The translations under genes and the position numbers were made by a program. The notes beneath the pieces are model-generated. The model was not told the origin of the DNA and did no database searches. It saw only the letters and a list, made by a program, of their open reading frames with translations. Positions 26,141-34,948 of a DNA stretch of 64,000 nucleotides are shown piece after piece (position 1 is the first letter of the stretch; each line of letters opens with the position of its first letter). Origin of the DNA: Flavobacterium panacagri (GTDB taxonomy: Bacteria > Bacteroidota > Bacteroidia > Flavobacteriales > Flavobacteriaceae); contig NZ_CP119766.1 of NCBI RefSeq assembly GCF_030378165.1, forward strand, positions 1,488,001 through 1,552,000. Direction: 5' to 3'.

Positions 26141-26494
26141 TTAAGAAACTATAGTAACAGGAGGACCTCGTAAGAAATAGGAGGTAATTGAAACGGAAAA
26201 AATCTTCTCTGAAACAGAAAAGAAATAGGGAGTTTCTCTATCAAAAGAATGAAATTGAAAGGAGAAATCCTGTGGGATAACAAATGATTCAAAAGCAAAA
26301 TGACAAACAAAACAAACATCATAATCATGATGCTGATGCGTTATCTCGCCATTAGGATCATTGTAATTATGATGACACTGCTTTTCTGAAAGCTGTTTTA
26401 CAATATGCTCATAACTGTGTATCGACTGAAACAATATTGAGAACAATATTGTGACAGCAAACGAAAGACTTAATATGAGCTGCTTTTTCTTCAT
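26141..26494 (-). CDS. Small His/Cys-rich membrane-anchored protein, DUF2946-like
   Basis: The ATG at 26494 gives 117 residues; the longer frame starts at a TTG. One hydrophobic segment (LILSLSFAVTILFSILFQS) begins the protein. Then come CHHNYND, HQHHDYD and a VCFVCHF pair (C-x2-C), good candidate metal ligands, and the end reads FLRGPPVTIVS. A Cys pair in the middle with a terminal RGPP is the pattern of DUF2946-type proteins often found beside metal TonB receptors; I infer that relation by eye. It lies 156 bases upstream of such a receptor on the same strand. A TACCTTTG -7 element sits only about 7 bases before the ATG, so a leaderless mRNA is possible. Confidence 0.7.
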   Translation of the reverse strand: MKKKQLILSLSFAVTILFSILFQSIHSYEHIVKQLSEKQCHHNYNDPNGEITHQHHDYDVCFVCHFAFESFVIPQDFSFQFHSFDRETPYFFSVSEKIFSVSITSYFLRGPPVTIVS

Positions 26495-26719
26495 TTCCTG
26501 CAAAGGTATAAAACATAAAAAGAAAATTCATTTATTTTTTGGCTCTTCCAGTCGATTTATTGAAAAATATGCAGCAATTAATTTTATTAGCAAGTAAAAT
26601 AAGAATATTTGTATTTCTTAGCACTGCTAAAAAAAGCATTATAGTATATTTGTATATGAAATAAATAAGTGCAGCAATGCGTTTATTTTAAAACCCTCTT
26701 TTAAAACCAAATTTACGAT

Positions 26720-27424
26720 ATGCGAATTATTTTTAGCTGCCTGTTTTTACTCACTTTTTTTAGCTCTTTTGCACAAGAAGAGGTTAAGCCTGAAGTAAAA
26801 CCAATAGTCAAAATAGATTCTTTGTATCGAGAAGACCAATTTTATTTTTCTGTAACTTATAATATGTTTACCGATATTCCGATTGCATTTAAACAGAATA
26901 AATTCTCTTTAGGGCTTTCTGGAGGTTTTTTGAGAGATATGCCAGTTAATAAATCAAGAACAATTGCAATAGCTGCAGGTTTAGGATTGAGTTATCAAAA
27001 CTATTATCAAAACTTAACCATTTCTCAAGATGGTTCAGGTAATATTATTTATGGTGTAAACGATTCTGGGCAATTTGTTTCTAATCGTTACAGACAATAT
27101 TCTGTAGATCTTCCGATAGAGTTTAGATGGCGTAATTCAACTTATGAAAGTACTAAGTTCTGGCGTATTTACGGAGGTGTGAAATTGAGTTATGTGTTCT
27201 CCGATTCTTCCATTTTAGATGACGGCGAGAAAACGTATCGAATCAATAATAATGCAGCTATTAATAAATTTCAGTACGGACCATATCTTGCTGCAGGATA
27301 TAATACTTGGAATGTGTATTTGTATTACGGTTTAAGTCCGTTGTTTAATTCGGCAACCACTTTGTCTGGAGAAAAAATCAATATGAAGACCTTAAATGCG
27401 GGATTGATTTTTTATATTTTATAA
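26720..27424 (+). CDS. Outer-membrane beta-barrel protein, PorT-like fold
   Basis: Signal peptide MRIIFSCLFLLTFFSSFAQ followed by eight or so amphipathic strands (FYFSVTYNMFTDIP, FSLGLSGGFLRDMP, IAIAAGLGLSYQNYY, YSVDLPIEFRWRNST, WRIYGGVKLSYVF, YGPYLAAGYNTWNVYLYYG, TLNAGLIFYIL). The 234 residues and strand layout match the outer-membrane barrel group that includes PorT of the type IX secretion system; without neighbours from that system I do not assign it. The stop overlaps the convergent PAP2-like gene by six bases. A TATATTTG -7 element lies about 70 bases upstream. Confidence 0.82.
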   Translation: MRIIFSCLFLLTFFSSFAQEEVKPEVKPIVKIDSLYREDQFYFSVTYNMFTDIPIAFKQNKFSLGLSGGFLRDMPVNKSRTIAIAAGLGLSYQNYYQNLTISQDGSGNIIYGVNDSGQFVSNRYRQYSVDLPIEFRWRNSTYESTKFWRIYGGVKLSYVFSDSSILDDGEKTYRINNNAAINKFQYGPYLAAGYNTWNVYLYYGLSPLFNSATTLSGEKINMKTLNAGLIFYIL

Positions 27425-28051
27425 CCATAAGTATAAAAACAATAGCTGAGGCATTATTCCAACAAACAAACCAATTAATATTTCTCTAGACGTATGTGCA
27501 TTCATTTCTAAACGCGATGATGCTACAACCCCCGACAATAAAATCAGTAAAGCCGGCCAGTACGGATTATGCATTTGAAGATGAATGTTCAAACCGATTA
27601 CAAAAATGGCAAAACCGCAGATGGCAACCATGTGCAGACTCGCTTTTATTTTAAAAAGGGCAAAAACCAAGGCCAGAATTGCACTGAATAAAGCTCCTAG
27701 AAAAAAGAAATGAAGCTCTGGATAACGAATAATTACAATGCTTCTTTTTACCAGTAAAATATACAAAAAACACTGTAGAATTAACGGAATAGTACGTTCT
27801 GAAGTTTGACTGAGCATGATCGTTTTTACATGGCCAGTTGATTTAAGTAACAGATAAAACAAGATGGGCACAATTACATTAATCACCAAAATCTGCAATA
27901 AAACAAAGTATTTTTCTTGTGTGCTAAAAAGGTCTCCTTTACAGAACAAATAAAACAAAGTGGCATACAACGATATAAAAATCGGGTGTAATATATAAGA
28001 GAAAAGTGGAAGTATTTTTTTCAAAACGCGAAAATTTGTGTGTAAAAACAA
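27419..28051 (-). CDS. Integral membrane protein, PAP2 phosphatase-like
   Basis: Five to six membrane helices in 210 residues. Scattered motifs recall the PAP2 lipid phosphatase active site: SERTIPL (like the R-P of motif 1), KASLHM (like S-G-H of motif 2) and SRLEMNAHTSREI (the SR...H...E/D of motif 3). The match is imperfect, so this may be an inactive or diverged relative. The longest frame begins at TTG; a second TTG nine codons in (start LKKILPLFSYIL) follows a TATATTTG -7 element at 28049-28056 and may be the true start. It overlaps the barrel-protein gene tail-to-tail. Confidence 0.7.
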   Translation of the reverse strand: MFLHTNFRVLKKILPLFSYILHPIFISLYATLFYLFCKGDLFSTQEKYFVLLQILVINVIVPILFYLLLKSTGHVKTIMLSQTSERTIPLILQCFLYILLVKRSIVIIRYPELHFFFLGALFSAILALVFALFKIKASLHMVAICGFAIFVIGLNIHLQMHNPYWPALLILLSGVVASSRLEMNAHTSREILIGLFVGIMPQLLFLYLWL

Positions 28052-28156
28052 ATATACAGAAATATAAACAACGAAGCTAAAAGGCTTTATTTTTTAAGAA
28101 AATCACAACTCTTTTCTATCTTTAATATCTTAATTTTGAAAAAAAGATATTTCTAA

Positions 28157-30628
28157 ATGAGCCTAAATTTAAAAAGCCTGATTTCAGTTCTGAACGCCAA
28201 ATGGATTGGTTTGGAAACTGATGTTTTCATTGATCATATTTCTATAGACAGCCGTTCTCTTCAAAACGGATCTCAAACCTTGTTTTTTGCTTTGGCAGGT
28301 ATTAATAACGATGCTCATTTATTTATTCCCGATTTAATAGAAAAAGGAGTTCAGAATTTCGTAGTCCAATATATTCCTGAAGGTTTGGTGGATAAGGCTA
28401 ATTTTCTTGTAGTTGAAAACACACTGGATGCATTGCAGGAATTTGCTGCCTATTACAGAAACCTTTTTCATTTTCCAGTTATTGGATTGACGGGAAGTAA
28501 CGGAAAAACCATTGTAAAAGAATGGCTTAATTTTTTATTGAGTCCTGACTATAATATTATAAGAAGTCCTAAAAGTTACAATTCACAGGTTGGCGTGCCA
28601 CTTTCGGTAATTGCCATTAACGAAAAACACAATTTAGGGATTTTTGAAGCTGGAATTTCGACAGTAAACGAAATGGCAAAACTGGAAAAAATCATTAAGC
28701 CTAATATTGGTGTTTTAACAAATATTGGTTCTGCGCACGATGAAGGCTTTTTAAATTTAGTGCAGAAAATTGACGAAAAACTGCTTTTGTTTAAAGATTG
28801 TCCGATCATTATTTATCAAAAAACCGAAATTGTCGATTCATGTTTGACGCAGTTTGTAGCAGAATATATGATGCATCCTCGAAAGCTTTTTTCTTGGAGT
28901 TTTACCGATAAAACGGCAGACGTTTTTATTCTGAAAAAAGAAAGTAAAAATGATCACACGTTTATTCAATATCAATATCAGAATGAAGTTTTTGATTTAG
29001 AAATTCCGTTTAGCGATTCGGCTTCTATAGAAAATGCTATTTCGTGCTTGTTGGTTTTATTGCATTTTAATTATGATCAAGCCACCATTCAAAGCCGAAT
29101 TGAGATGCTTTATCCAGTTAGAATGCGTTTAGAAGTGAAAAACGGAATTAACAATTGCAGTATAATCGATGATAGCTACAGTTCTGATTTTCAATCTCTC
29201 AAAATTGCTTTGGATTTCTTGGAGAGTCAAACAAAAAAAGGTGCTTCAAAAACGGTTATTTTATCAGACATTTTCCAAAGCGGATTTTCAAATGAAGAAT
29301 TATATTCAAAAGTAGCGCAGTTAATTGCCGATAATAAAATTAATCGTGTAATTGGTATCGGAGCAACCATTTCTTCATTTGCAGCTAAATTTCCGAACAG
29401 TACGATGTTTCAAAACACAGCTGATTTTATTGAATCAGTTGAAAGTTTGAATTTTCAAAATGAAACCATCCTAATAAAAGGAGCAAGGTCATTCGAGTTT
29501 GAAGAAATTGTTTCGCTTCTGGAAGAGAAAACGCACGAAACAGTTCTGGAAATTAATCTGGACGCCATTAGTCACAACTTTAATTACTTTAAATCAAAAC
29601 TGGCTCCCAATGTCAAAATGATGGTAATGGTAAAAGCTTTTGGTTATGGAAATGGAGGATTAGAAATTGCAAAATTATTAGAACATCATAAAGTAGATTA
29701 TTTAGGTGTGGCTTTCGCCGATGAAGGAATATCATTGAAAAATGGCGGAATAAAATTACCTATTATGGTTTTAAATCCAGAATCTACCAGTTTCCCTTCG
29801 ATAATTCAATATCAATTAGAACCTGAAATTTACAGTATAAAAGGACTAAATGCGTTTTTAAAAATAGCACGAGAAAAGAAACTGATAGATTTTCCAATTC
29901 ATATCAAAATTGATACGGGAATGCATCGTTTAGGTTTTGAAGAAAATACGATCGAAGAATTAATTGAAACTTTAAAAGGAAATTCAACTGTTCGTGTTCA
30001 AAGTATTTTGTCACATTTGGCGACAAGCGACGATCCAAAACATTATGATTTTGTCCATAAACAGATTGCATTATTCGAGAAATTGTCTTCTAGATTAATA
30101 AATGAATTAAACATAAATCCAATTCGACATATTTTAAACACTTCTGGAATAAGCAATTTCCCGAATTCACAATACAATATGGTGCGTTTAGGAATTGGTC
30201 TGTACGGCGTTTCCAACGATCCAGCAGAACAAAAATATTTAGAAAACGTTGGAACTTTAAAATCGATTATTTCTCAGGTTCGCGTTATTCCTTCGGGAGA
30301 CAGTGTAGGTTACGGACGCCGTTTTATGGCGCAAAAAGAAACCAAAATTGCTACGATTCCCATTGGTTACGCAGATGGAATTTCAAGATTATGGGGAAAT
30401 GAAGTCGGATTTGTAACCATAAAGAATCAAAAAGCGCCAATTGTAGGCAGTGTCTGTATGGATATGTTAATGGTAAACGTTTCAGAAATTGACTGCAAAG
30501 AAGGTGATCCAGTAATTATTTTCGGCGAAAGCCCAACGGTTATTGAGATGGCAGTGGCTTTAAAAACAATTCCATACGAGATTATGACCAGTATTTCGCA
30601 AAGAGTAAAACGGGTATTTTTTAGATAA
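28157..30628 (+). CDS. murF-alr: Fused MurF / alanine racemase
   Basis: This bifunctional cell-wall enzyme has residues 1 to about 455 as MurF (UDP-MurNAc-tripeptide:D-Ala-D-Ala ligase; ATP loop LTGSNGKTIVKEW near 113-125, which has I where most have T) and the rest as alanine racemase (PLP Lys in MVKAFGYGNG near 492, SVGYGRRF, and the catalytic-Tyr region with GSVCMDMLMVNVS). The racemase makes D-Ala and the ligase adds D-Ala-D-Ala, so the fusion couples substrate supply to use. The fusion is a known Bacteroidota trait. A TAATTTTG -7 element lies at 28131-28138, very close to the ATG. Confidence 0.96.
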   Translation: MSLNLKSLISVLNAKWIGLETDVFIDHISIDSRSLQNGSQTLFFALAGINNDAHLFIPDLIEKGVQNFVVQYIPEGLVDKANFLVVENTLDALQEFAAYYRNLFHFPVIGLTGSNGKTIVKEWLNFLLSPDYNIIRSPKSYNSQVGVPLSVIAINEKHNLGIFEAGISTVNEMAKLEKIIKPNIGVLTNIGSAHDEGFLNLVQKIDEKLLLFKDCPIIIYQKTEIVDSCLTQFVAEYMMHPRKLFSWSFTDKTADVFILKKESKNDHTFIQYQYQNEVFDLEIPFSDSASIENAISCLLVLLHFNYDQATIQSRIEMLYPVRMRLEVKNGINNCSIIDDSYSSDFQSLKIALDFLESQTKKGASKTVILSDIFQSGFSNEELYSKVAQLIADNKINRVIGIGATISSFAAKFPNSTMFQNTADFIESVESLNFQNETILIKGARSFEFEEIVSLLEEKTHETVLEINLDAISHNFNYFKSKLAPNVKMMVMVKAFGYGNGGLEIAKLLEHHKVDYLGVAFADEGISLKNGGIKLPIMVLNPESTSFPSIIQYQLEPEIYSIKGLNAFLKIAREKKLIDFPIHIKIDTGMHRLGFEENTIEELIETLKGNSTVRVQSILSHLATSDDPKHYDFVHKQIALFEKLSSRLINELNINPIRHILNTSGISNFPNSQYNMVRLGIGLYGVSNDPAEQKYLENVGTLKSIISQVRVIPSGDSVGYGRRFMAQKETKIATIPIGYADGISRLWGNEVGFVTIKNQKAPIVGSVCMDMLMVNVSEIDCKEGDPVIIFGESPTVIEMAVALKTIPYEIMTSISQRVKRVFFR

Positions 30629-30696
30629 TTTTAAGAAATTTCAAGAAAATTACGTATTTTCGGGATTCACTTATTATAAATATAAATAGATACGAT

Positions 30697-31074
30697 ATGG
30701 GATTTTTTTCAGAATTTAAGGAATTTGCAATGAAAGGCAACGTAGTCGATTTGGCTGTCGGTGTAATTATTGGAGCAGCTTTTGGTAAGATCGTCAGTTC
30801 ATTTATTGAAGATGTAATTACGCCATTGTTGTTGAAACCAGCTTTAGATGCTGCGAACTTGTCGACAATTGAACAATTAACCGCTTTTGGAGGTGTAAAG
30901 TACGGATTGTTTCTATCGGCAGTAATTAACTTTATTATCGTTGCTTTTGTTTTATTTCTGATTATTAAAGCGATGAACCACGCTAAAAAGAAAGATGTTG
31001 CACCGCCACCTCCAGCTGGGCCAACTCAAGAAGAATTATTGATACAGATTAGAGATTTATTGAAAAATAAATAA
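30697..31074 (+). CDS. mscL: Large-conductance mechanosensitive channel
   Basis: MscL is the pressure-release channel that opens under hypo-osmotic shock. The 125-residue protein has the family N-terminus FKEFAMKGNVVDLAVGVIIG (residues 7-26, first membrane helix with the gate), a second helix (about 68-92) and a C-terminal charged bundle helix after a proline-rich link (VAPPPPAGP). A terminator follows. Confidence 0.97.
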   Translation: MGFFSEFKEFAMKGNVVDLAVGVIIGAAFGKIVSSFIEDVITPLLLKPALDAANLSTIEQLTAFGGVKYGLFLSAVINFIIVAFVLFLIIKAMNHAKKKDVAPPPPAGPTQEELLIQIRDLLKNK

Positions 31075-31106
31075 AAATATAATACCGCTACACTAAGTCT
31101 AACTTA

Positions 31107-31133
31107 ACCGCCTTCTAAAGAGGCGGTTTTTTT
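31107..31133 (+). terminator. Rho-independent terminator after mscL
   Basis: AACCGCCT and AGGCGGTT form an 8-bp GC-rich stem with a seven-base loop, followed by a T tract. Confidence 0.85.
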
Positions 31134-31179
31134 ACAAAATGTTTATTTTGTAACATTTTGTTATTTTTTGTGAATCACC

Positions 31180-31209
31180 TTGCGGAGACTTTTATTATAC
31201 TTACTTTTG
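31180..31209 (+). promoter_or_regulatory. Bacteroidota-type promoter of asd
   Basis: TTG (31180-31182), 19-base spacer and TACTTTTG (31202-31209) match the Flavobacterium consensus; transcription should start near 31216, 35 bases before the asd ATG. Confidence 0.8.
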
Positions 31210-31250
31210 CCTTACTAAATTAGATTATTGAATTATTTAAAAATATAAAA

Positions 31251-32240
31251 ATGAGAATTGCAGTCGTTGGTGCTACCGGAATGGTTGGCGAAGTAATGCT
31301 TAAAGTTTTAGCGGAAAGAAATTTTCCAGTTACAGAATTAATTCCTGTTGCTTCTGAAAGATCAGTAGGAAAAGAAATCGAATATAAAGGAACAAAATAT
31401 AAAGTAGTTGGTTTACAGACAGCAGTAGATATGAAAGCAGATATTGCCGTTTTCTCTGCCGGAGGAGATACTTCTTTGGAATGGGCTCCAAAATTTGCTG
31501 CTGCAGGAACTACTGTAATTGATAATTCATCTGCATGGAGAATGGATCCTACTAAAAAATTGGTAGTTCCAGAAATCAATGCTGCTGTTTTAACTAAAGA
31601 AGACAAAATCATTGCTAATCCAAACTGTTCTACAATTCAGATGGTGATGGCTTTAGCGCCTTTGCACAAAAAATACAATATCAAAAGAATCATTGTTTCT
31701 ACTTACCAATCGATTACAGGAACTGGTGTAAAAGCGGTAAAACAATTAGAAAATGAGTACGCAGGAGTTCAAGGTGATATGGCTTACAAATATCCAATTC
31801 ACAGAAATGCAATTCCTCACTGCGACAGTTTTGAAGATAACGGATATACTAAAGAAGAAATGAAATTAGTTCGTGAAACTCAAAAAATTCTTGCTGATAA
31901 CACGATTAGAGTTACGGCTACAGCGGTTCGTGTTCCTGTTGTAGGCGGACATAGCGAAGCAGTAAATGTTGAGTTTACAAATGATTTTGATGTAAATGAA
32001 GTTCGCGAAATCTTACACCATACAGATGGTGTAACGGTACAAGATAATTTAGATACCTTTACTTATCCAATGCCATTATATGCTGAAGGTAAAAATGATG
32101 TTTTTGTTGGAAGAATTCGTCGTGACGAAAGCCAGCCAAATACTTTAAATATGTGGATTGTTGCTGATAACTTAAGAAAAGGTGCTGCTACAAACACCAT
32201 CCAAATCGCTGAATATTTAATTCAAGCAGGTTTGGTATAA
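31251..32240 (+). CDS. asd: Aspartate-semialdehyde dehydrogenase
   Basis: Asd makes aspartate semialdehyde for lysine, threonine, methionine and diaminopimelate synthesis. The N-terminal Rossmann start VGATGMVGE (residues 5-13), the catalytic Cys in NPNCSTIQ (about residue 125) and the His in VGGHSEAV (near 233) are all present. The length of 329 is normal. It has its own promoter and terminator. Confidence 0.96.
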   Translation: MRIAVVGATGMVGEVMLKVLAERNFPVTELIPVASERSVGKEIEYKGTKYKVVGLQTAVDMKADIAVFSAGGDTSLEWAPKFAAAGTTVIDNSSAWRMDPTKKLVVPEINAAVLTKEDKIIANPNCSTIQMVMALAPLHKKYNIKRIIVSTYQSITGTGVKAVKQLENEYAGVQGDMAYKYPIHRNAIPHCDSFEDNGYTKEEMKLVRETQKILADNTIRVTATAVRVPVVGGHSEAVNVEFTNDFDVNEVREILHHTDGVTVQDNLDTFTYPMPLYAEGKNDVFVGRIRRDESQPNTLNMWIVADNLRKGAATNTIQIAEYLIQAGLV

Positions 32241-32271
32241 TCTGAGATTAAATAAAATTGTTATAAAGAGA

Positions 32272-32307
32272 AAACCGTAATTGCAGTACTGTGATTACGG
32301 TTTTTTT
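32272..32307 (+). terminator. Rho-independent terminator after asd
   Basis: AAACCGTAAT and ATTACGGTTT pair around a 12-base loop and lead into a T tract. Confidence 0.85.
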
Positions 32308-32406
32308 GATTTTATAAATGTCATAATTTAGCGACTTTATAACTTATTAAGTAAAAGTCAATCAATATAAAGTTATTTTTGTAGGATCAATATAAATTAA
32401 AAATTT

Positions 32407-32808
32407 ATGCCGTTTCCGATAGATGTCAAATACATAATTGAAACAGAAGAGCAATTAGAGATTCAATTTCCGCCTTTATTCAAACAAAAAATGATGGAAG
32501 AGAATGGAGGAGAAGCTTCAACAGAATATGATGATTGGAATTTGTATCCATTTTTTGATCAGAGCGATAAAAAAAGAATAAGCAGAACCTGCAACCATAT
32601 TGTTTTAGAAACGAAACAGGCGAGAAAATGGAACAACTTTCCCTCCACAGCAATTGCTATTGCAAGCAATGGATGCGGCGATCAATTAGTTCTTATTCCG
32701 ATGGATAATGACAGCAAAAAGTTGAGTGAATCAATTTACTTCTGGTATCATGAAACTGGAGCATTGGAGAAAGTGGCTGAAAACATAAAGGAATTAATAG
32801 CGGAATAA
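32407..32808 (+). CDS. SMI1/KNR4 (SUKH) family protein
   Basis: The 133-residue sequence follows the SUKH pattern: an early helix with LPxxFKxxMxxxNGG-like order (here LEIQFPPLFKQKMMEENGGE, residues 18-37), a central strand LYPF, then NFPSTAIAIASNGCGDQLVLIP and a terminal helix. SUKH proteins are often immunity factors for polymorphic toxins; no toxin gene is nearby, so this copy is an orphan or has another role. A TATTTTTG -7 element lies about 25 bases upstream, so it has its own promoter. Confidence 0.85.
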   Translation: MPFPIDVKYIIETEEQLEIQFPPLFKQKMMEENGGEASTEYDDWNLYPFFDQSDKKRISRTCNHIVLETKQARKWNNFPSTAIAIASNGCGDQLVLIPMDNDSKKLSESIYFWYHETGALEKVAENIKELIAE

Positions 32809-32826
32809 AGATACTTTACATAAGAA

Positions 32827-32855
32827 ACCCGACAGGGCTTAAAAACCTGTCGGGT
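32827..32855. repeat. Palindrome, ACCCGACAGG family
   Basis: A perfect 10-bp pair ACCCGACAGG / CCTGTCGGGT with a short loop, related to hairpins at 10074-10105 and 36898-36932. It has no T tract. Confidence 0.7.
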
Positions 32856-32869
32856 GTGCATATAAATAG

Positions 32870-32901
32870 AAAAAGCGAGAATTTTTGATTCTCGCTTTTT
32901 T
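32870..32901. terminator. Bidirectional terminator between SUKH and ferredoxin genes
   Basis: AAAAAGCGAGAAT and ATTCTCGCTTTTT form a perfect 13-bp stem with A and T tracts at both ends, serving both converging genes. Confidence 0.82.
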
Positions 32902-32906
32902 ATATT

Positions 32907-33224
32907 TTAATATTCTGGAGCCAATTCTAACTCCAATCCTTCTAAATCTTCAGTAATTGGAATTTGACATCCTAAACGGCTATTAGACTTCACATAAAAT
33001 GCTTCAGAAAGCATTGCTTCTTCATCGTCTCCCATTTCTGGTAATGCAACATCATTTAGAACATAACATTGGCAGGAAGCACACATGGCCATTCCGCCGC
33101 AAGTTCCTTCAACAGGAAGTTCGTATGCTTTGCATAACTCCATTATATTCATTGCCATATCAGTAGGAGCCTGTAATTCGTGTATAACTCCTTCTCGATC
33201 TTTAATCTTTATTAATACATCCAT
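32907..33224 (-). CDS. 2Fe-2S ferredoxin (adrenodoxin type)
   Basis: This 105-residue electron carrier has the cluster ligands as C-x5-C-x2-C (TCGGMAMCASC, about residues 40-50) plus a distal Cys in LGCQIP near 86. That spacing is the vertebrate/ISC type rather than the plant type. It lies near a NifU-domain protein and Mrp, suggesting a role in Fe-S cluster supply. The 195-base gap from the NifU-domain gene may contain its own promoter, though no clear one is seen. Confidence 0.93.
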   Translation of the reverse strand: MDVLIKIKDREGVIHELQAPTDMAMNIMELCKAYELPVEGTCGGMAMCASCQCYVLNDVALPEMGDDEEAMLSEAFYVKSNSRLGCQIPITEDLEGLELELAPEY

Positions 33225-33419
33225 TTTTTAGTATTGGAATTTTATTTTTAGAATTTGAAAACGTGTTCAAATTCTTATAATTAATTTTAACTTTTCGATT
33301 TCTGTTTTTGGCTTATTATAATGCAATATCAATGAAAAAGACTTTCGGAAGCATTAATTCTAAATGCCAGAATTTTTATCTAAATGCGGAAAACACAAAG
33401 TCGAAAACAATTAAATTGT

Positions 33420-33659
33420 TTACATGATATTTACCACAGTTTCAATTTGTGGCGCATATTTTTTTATTGTGGTTTCAACTCCGGCTTTCAAAGTCATTTG
33501 ATTAACGCTGCAGCTAATGCAAGCTCCTTCTAAGCGAACTTTTACATGTTTATCATCTTCAATCGAAATCAATGAAATATCTCCACCGTCTGATTTCAAA
33601 AATGGTCTTATCTCGTCTAAGGCCAATAAAACATTATTTGTTAATTCTTCTGTTGTCAT
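33420..33659 (-). CDS. NifU-like C-terminal domain protein (Fe-S carrier)
   Basis: The 79-residue protein is a single NifU C-terminal domain. GACISCS holds the C-x2-C pair that binds a transferable 4Fe-4S or 2Fe-2S cluster, followed by MTLKAGVETTIKKYAP. It lies 75 bases after mrp on the same strand, so both likely share a transcript; Nfu and Mrp are partners in cluster delivery. Confidence 0.92.
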   Translation of the reverse strand: MTTEELTNNVLLALDEIRPFLKSDGGDISLISIEDDKHVKVRLEGACISCSVNQMTLKAGVETTIKKYAPQIETVVNIM

Positions 33660-33734
33660 AATTAATGTGTCAATTGTGAAAATGTGTCAATTAGATAATT
33701 ATCTCCTTGACGTATTATCTCATTATCTAATTAT

Positions 33735-34865
33735 TTAATTTTTTTTAACTGCTGAACAACCCGCCATAGTTGTAATTTTAATGGCTTCAGTTGCTGGTAA
33801 ACTTTCGTTTCTGTTTACGGTTTCCTGCACCACATTACGAGTAATTTCTTCAAATACTTTTTCTATTGGTGAAGCAGTTTGTAATGCTGCCGGACGACCG
33901 TAATCTCCAGCCTCACGAATAGATTGTACAATTGGAACTTCTCCTAAAAATGGAACTTCTAAATCTTGTGCCAAGTTTTTAGCGCCTTCTTGTCCAAAGA
34001 TATAATATTTATTTTCAGGTAATTCTTCTGGCGTAAAGTATGCCATGTTTTCAATAATTCCTAGAACAGGAACATTGATATTATCCTGCATAAACATTGC
34101 CACTCCTTTTTTAGCATCTGCTAGAGCTACGGCTTGTGGCGTACTTACTACTACAGCTCCAGTAATAGGAAGTGACTGCATGATAGATAAGTGAATATCT
34201 CCAGTTCCAGGAGGTAAATCAAGAAGCATGAAATCCAATTCTCCCCAATCTGCATCAAAAATCATTTGGTTTAATGCTTTTGCAGCCATTGGACCTCTCC
34301 AGATTACTGCTTGACTTGGAGCAGTAAAGAATCCGATAGAAAGCATTTTGATTTCGTAGCTTTCAATAGGTTTCATTTTTGATTTTCCGTCAACTGTGAT
34401 AGAAACTGGTTTTTCGTTTTCAACATCGAACATAATCGGCATTGAAGGACCATAAATATCAGCATCCAAAACACCAACTTTAAAGCCCATTTTTGCAAGC
34501 GTTACCGCTAAATTTGCTGTTACAGTAGATTTTCCTACTCCACCTTTTCCAGAAGCAACAGCAATAATATTTTTGATTCCAGGAATTGCACGACCTTTAA
34601 TTTCAGGTTTCTCTGGAGATTCTACTTTAATATTTACTTTAACTTTTGCATCAGGAGATATTAATTCGTGAATTGTTTTCTTAATATCATCTTCTGCTCT
34701 TTTTTTGATGTGCATTGCAGGAGTATGCAATACAAGGTCAACAACAGCTTCATCGCCAAAAGTAATCACATTGGTTACAGCGCCGCTTTCAACCATATTT
34801 TTTCCTTCTCCAGCAATAGTAATGGTTTCTAATGCTTTCAGAATTTCTTTTCTATCTAGTTTCAT
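33735..34865 (-). CDS. mrp: Mrp/NBP35-family ATPase
   Basis: The 376-residue protein is a P-loop Fe-S cluster carrier. An N-terminal DUF59/MIP18 domain (about 1-85) precedes the NBP35-type ATPase: deviant Walker A ASGKGGVGKST (about 107-117), DADIYGPSMP and LLDLPPGTGD. In most relatives a C-x2-C pair follows NM-YF and binds a bridging cluster; here that place reads MAYFTPEELPENK with no cysteine. The only Cys is near the C-terminus (MAGCSAV). It may bind the cluster differently or work as a pure ATPase. TATCTTTG on the minus strand (34941-34948) is a -7 candidate. Confidence 0.9.
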   Translation of the reverse strand: MKLDRKEILKALETITIAGEGKNMVESGAVTNVITFGDEAVVDLVLHTPAMHIKKRAEDDIKKTIHELISPDAKVKVNIKVESPEKPEIKGRAIPGIKNIIAVASGKGGVGKSTVTANLAVTLAKMGFKVGVLDADIYGPSMPIMFDVENEKPVSITVDGKSKMKPIESYEIKMLSIGFFTAPSQAVIWRGPMAAKALNQMIFDADWGELDFMLLDLPPGTGDIHLSIMQSLPITGAVVVSTPQAVALADAKKGVAMFMQDNINVPVLGIIENMAYFTPEELPENKYYIFGQEGAKNLAQDLEVPFLGEVPIVQSIREAGDYGRPAALQTASPIEKVFEEITRNVVQETVNRNESLPATEAIKITTMAGCSAVKKN

Positions 34866-34948
34866 TGTAATTGGGCTATTTTTCTATTCTTAGAAATCAG
34901 TTTTTTAAAGATTATACTTATTTAAACCGAATTCAGGGTGCAAAGATA

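Noticed and set aside
26720..27424. PorT, a type IX secretion component
   Set aside because: Only the general barrel pattern supports it; no other type IX genes are adjacent and no diagnostic motif was seen.
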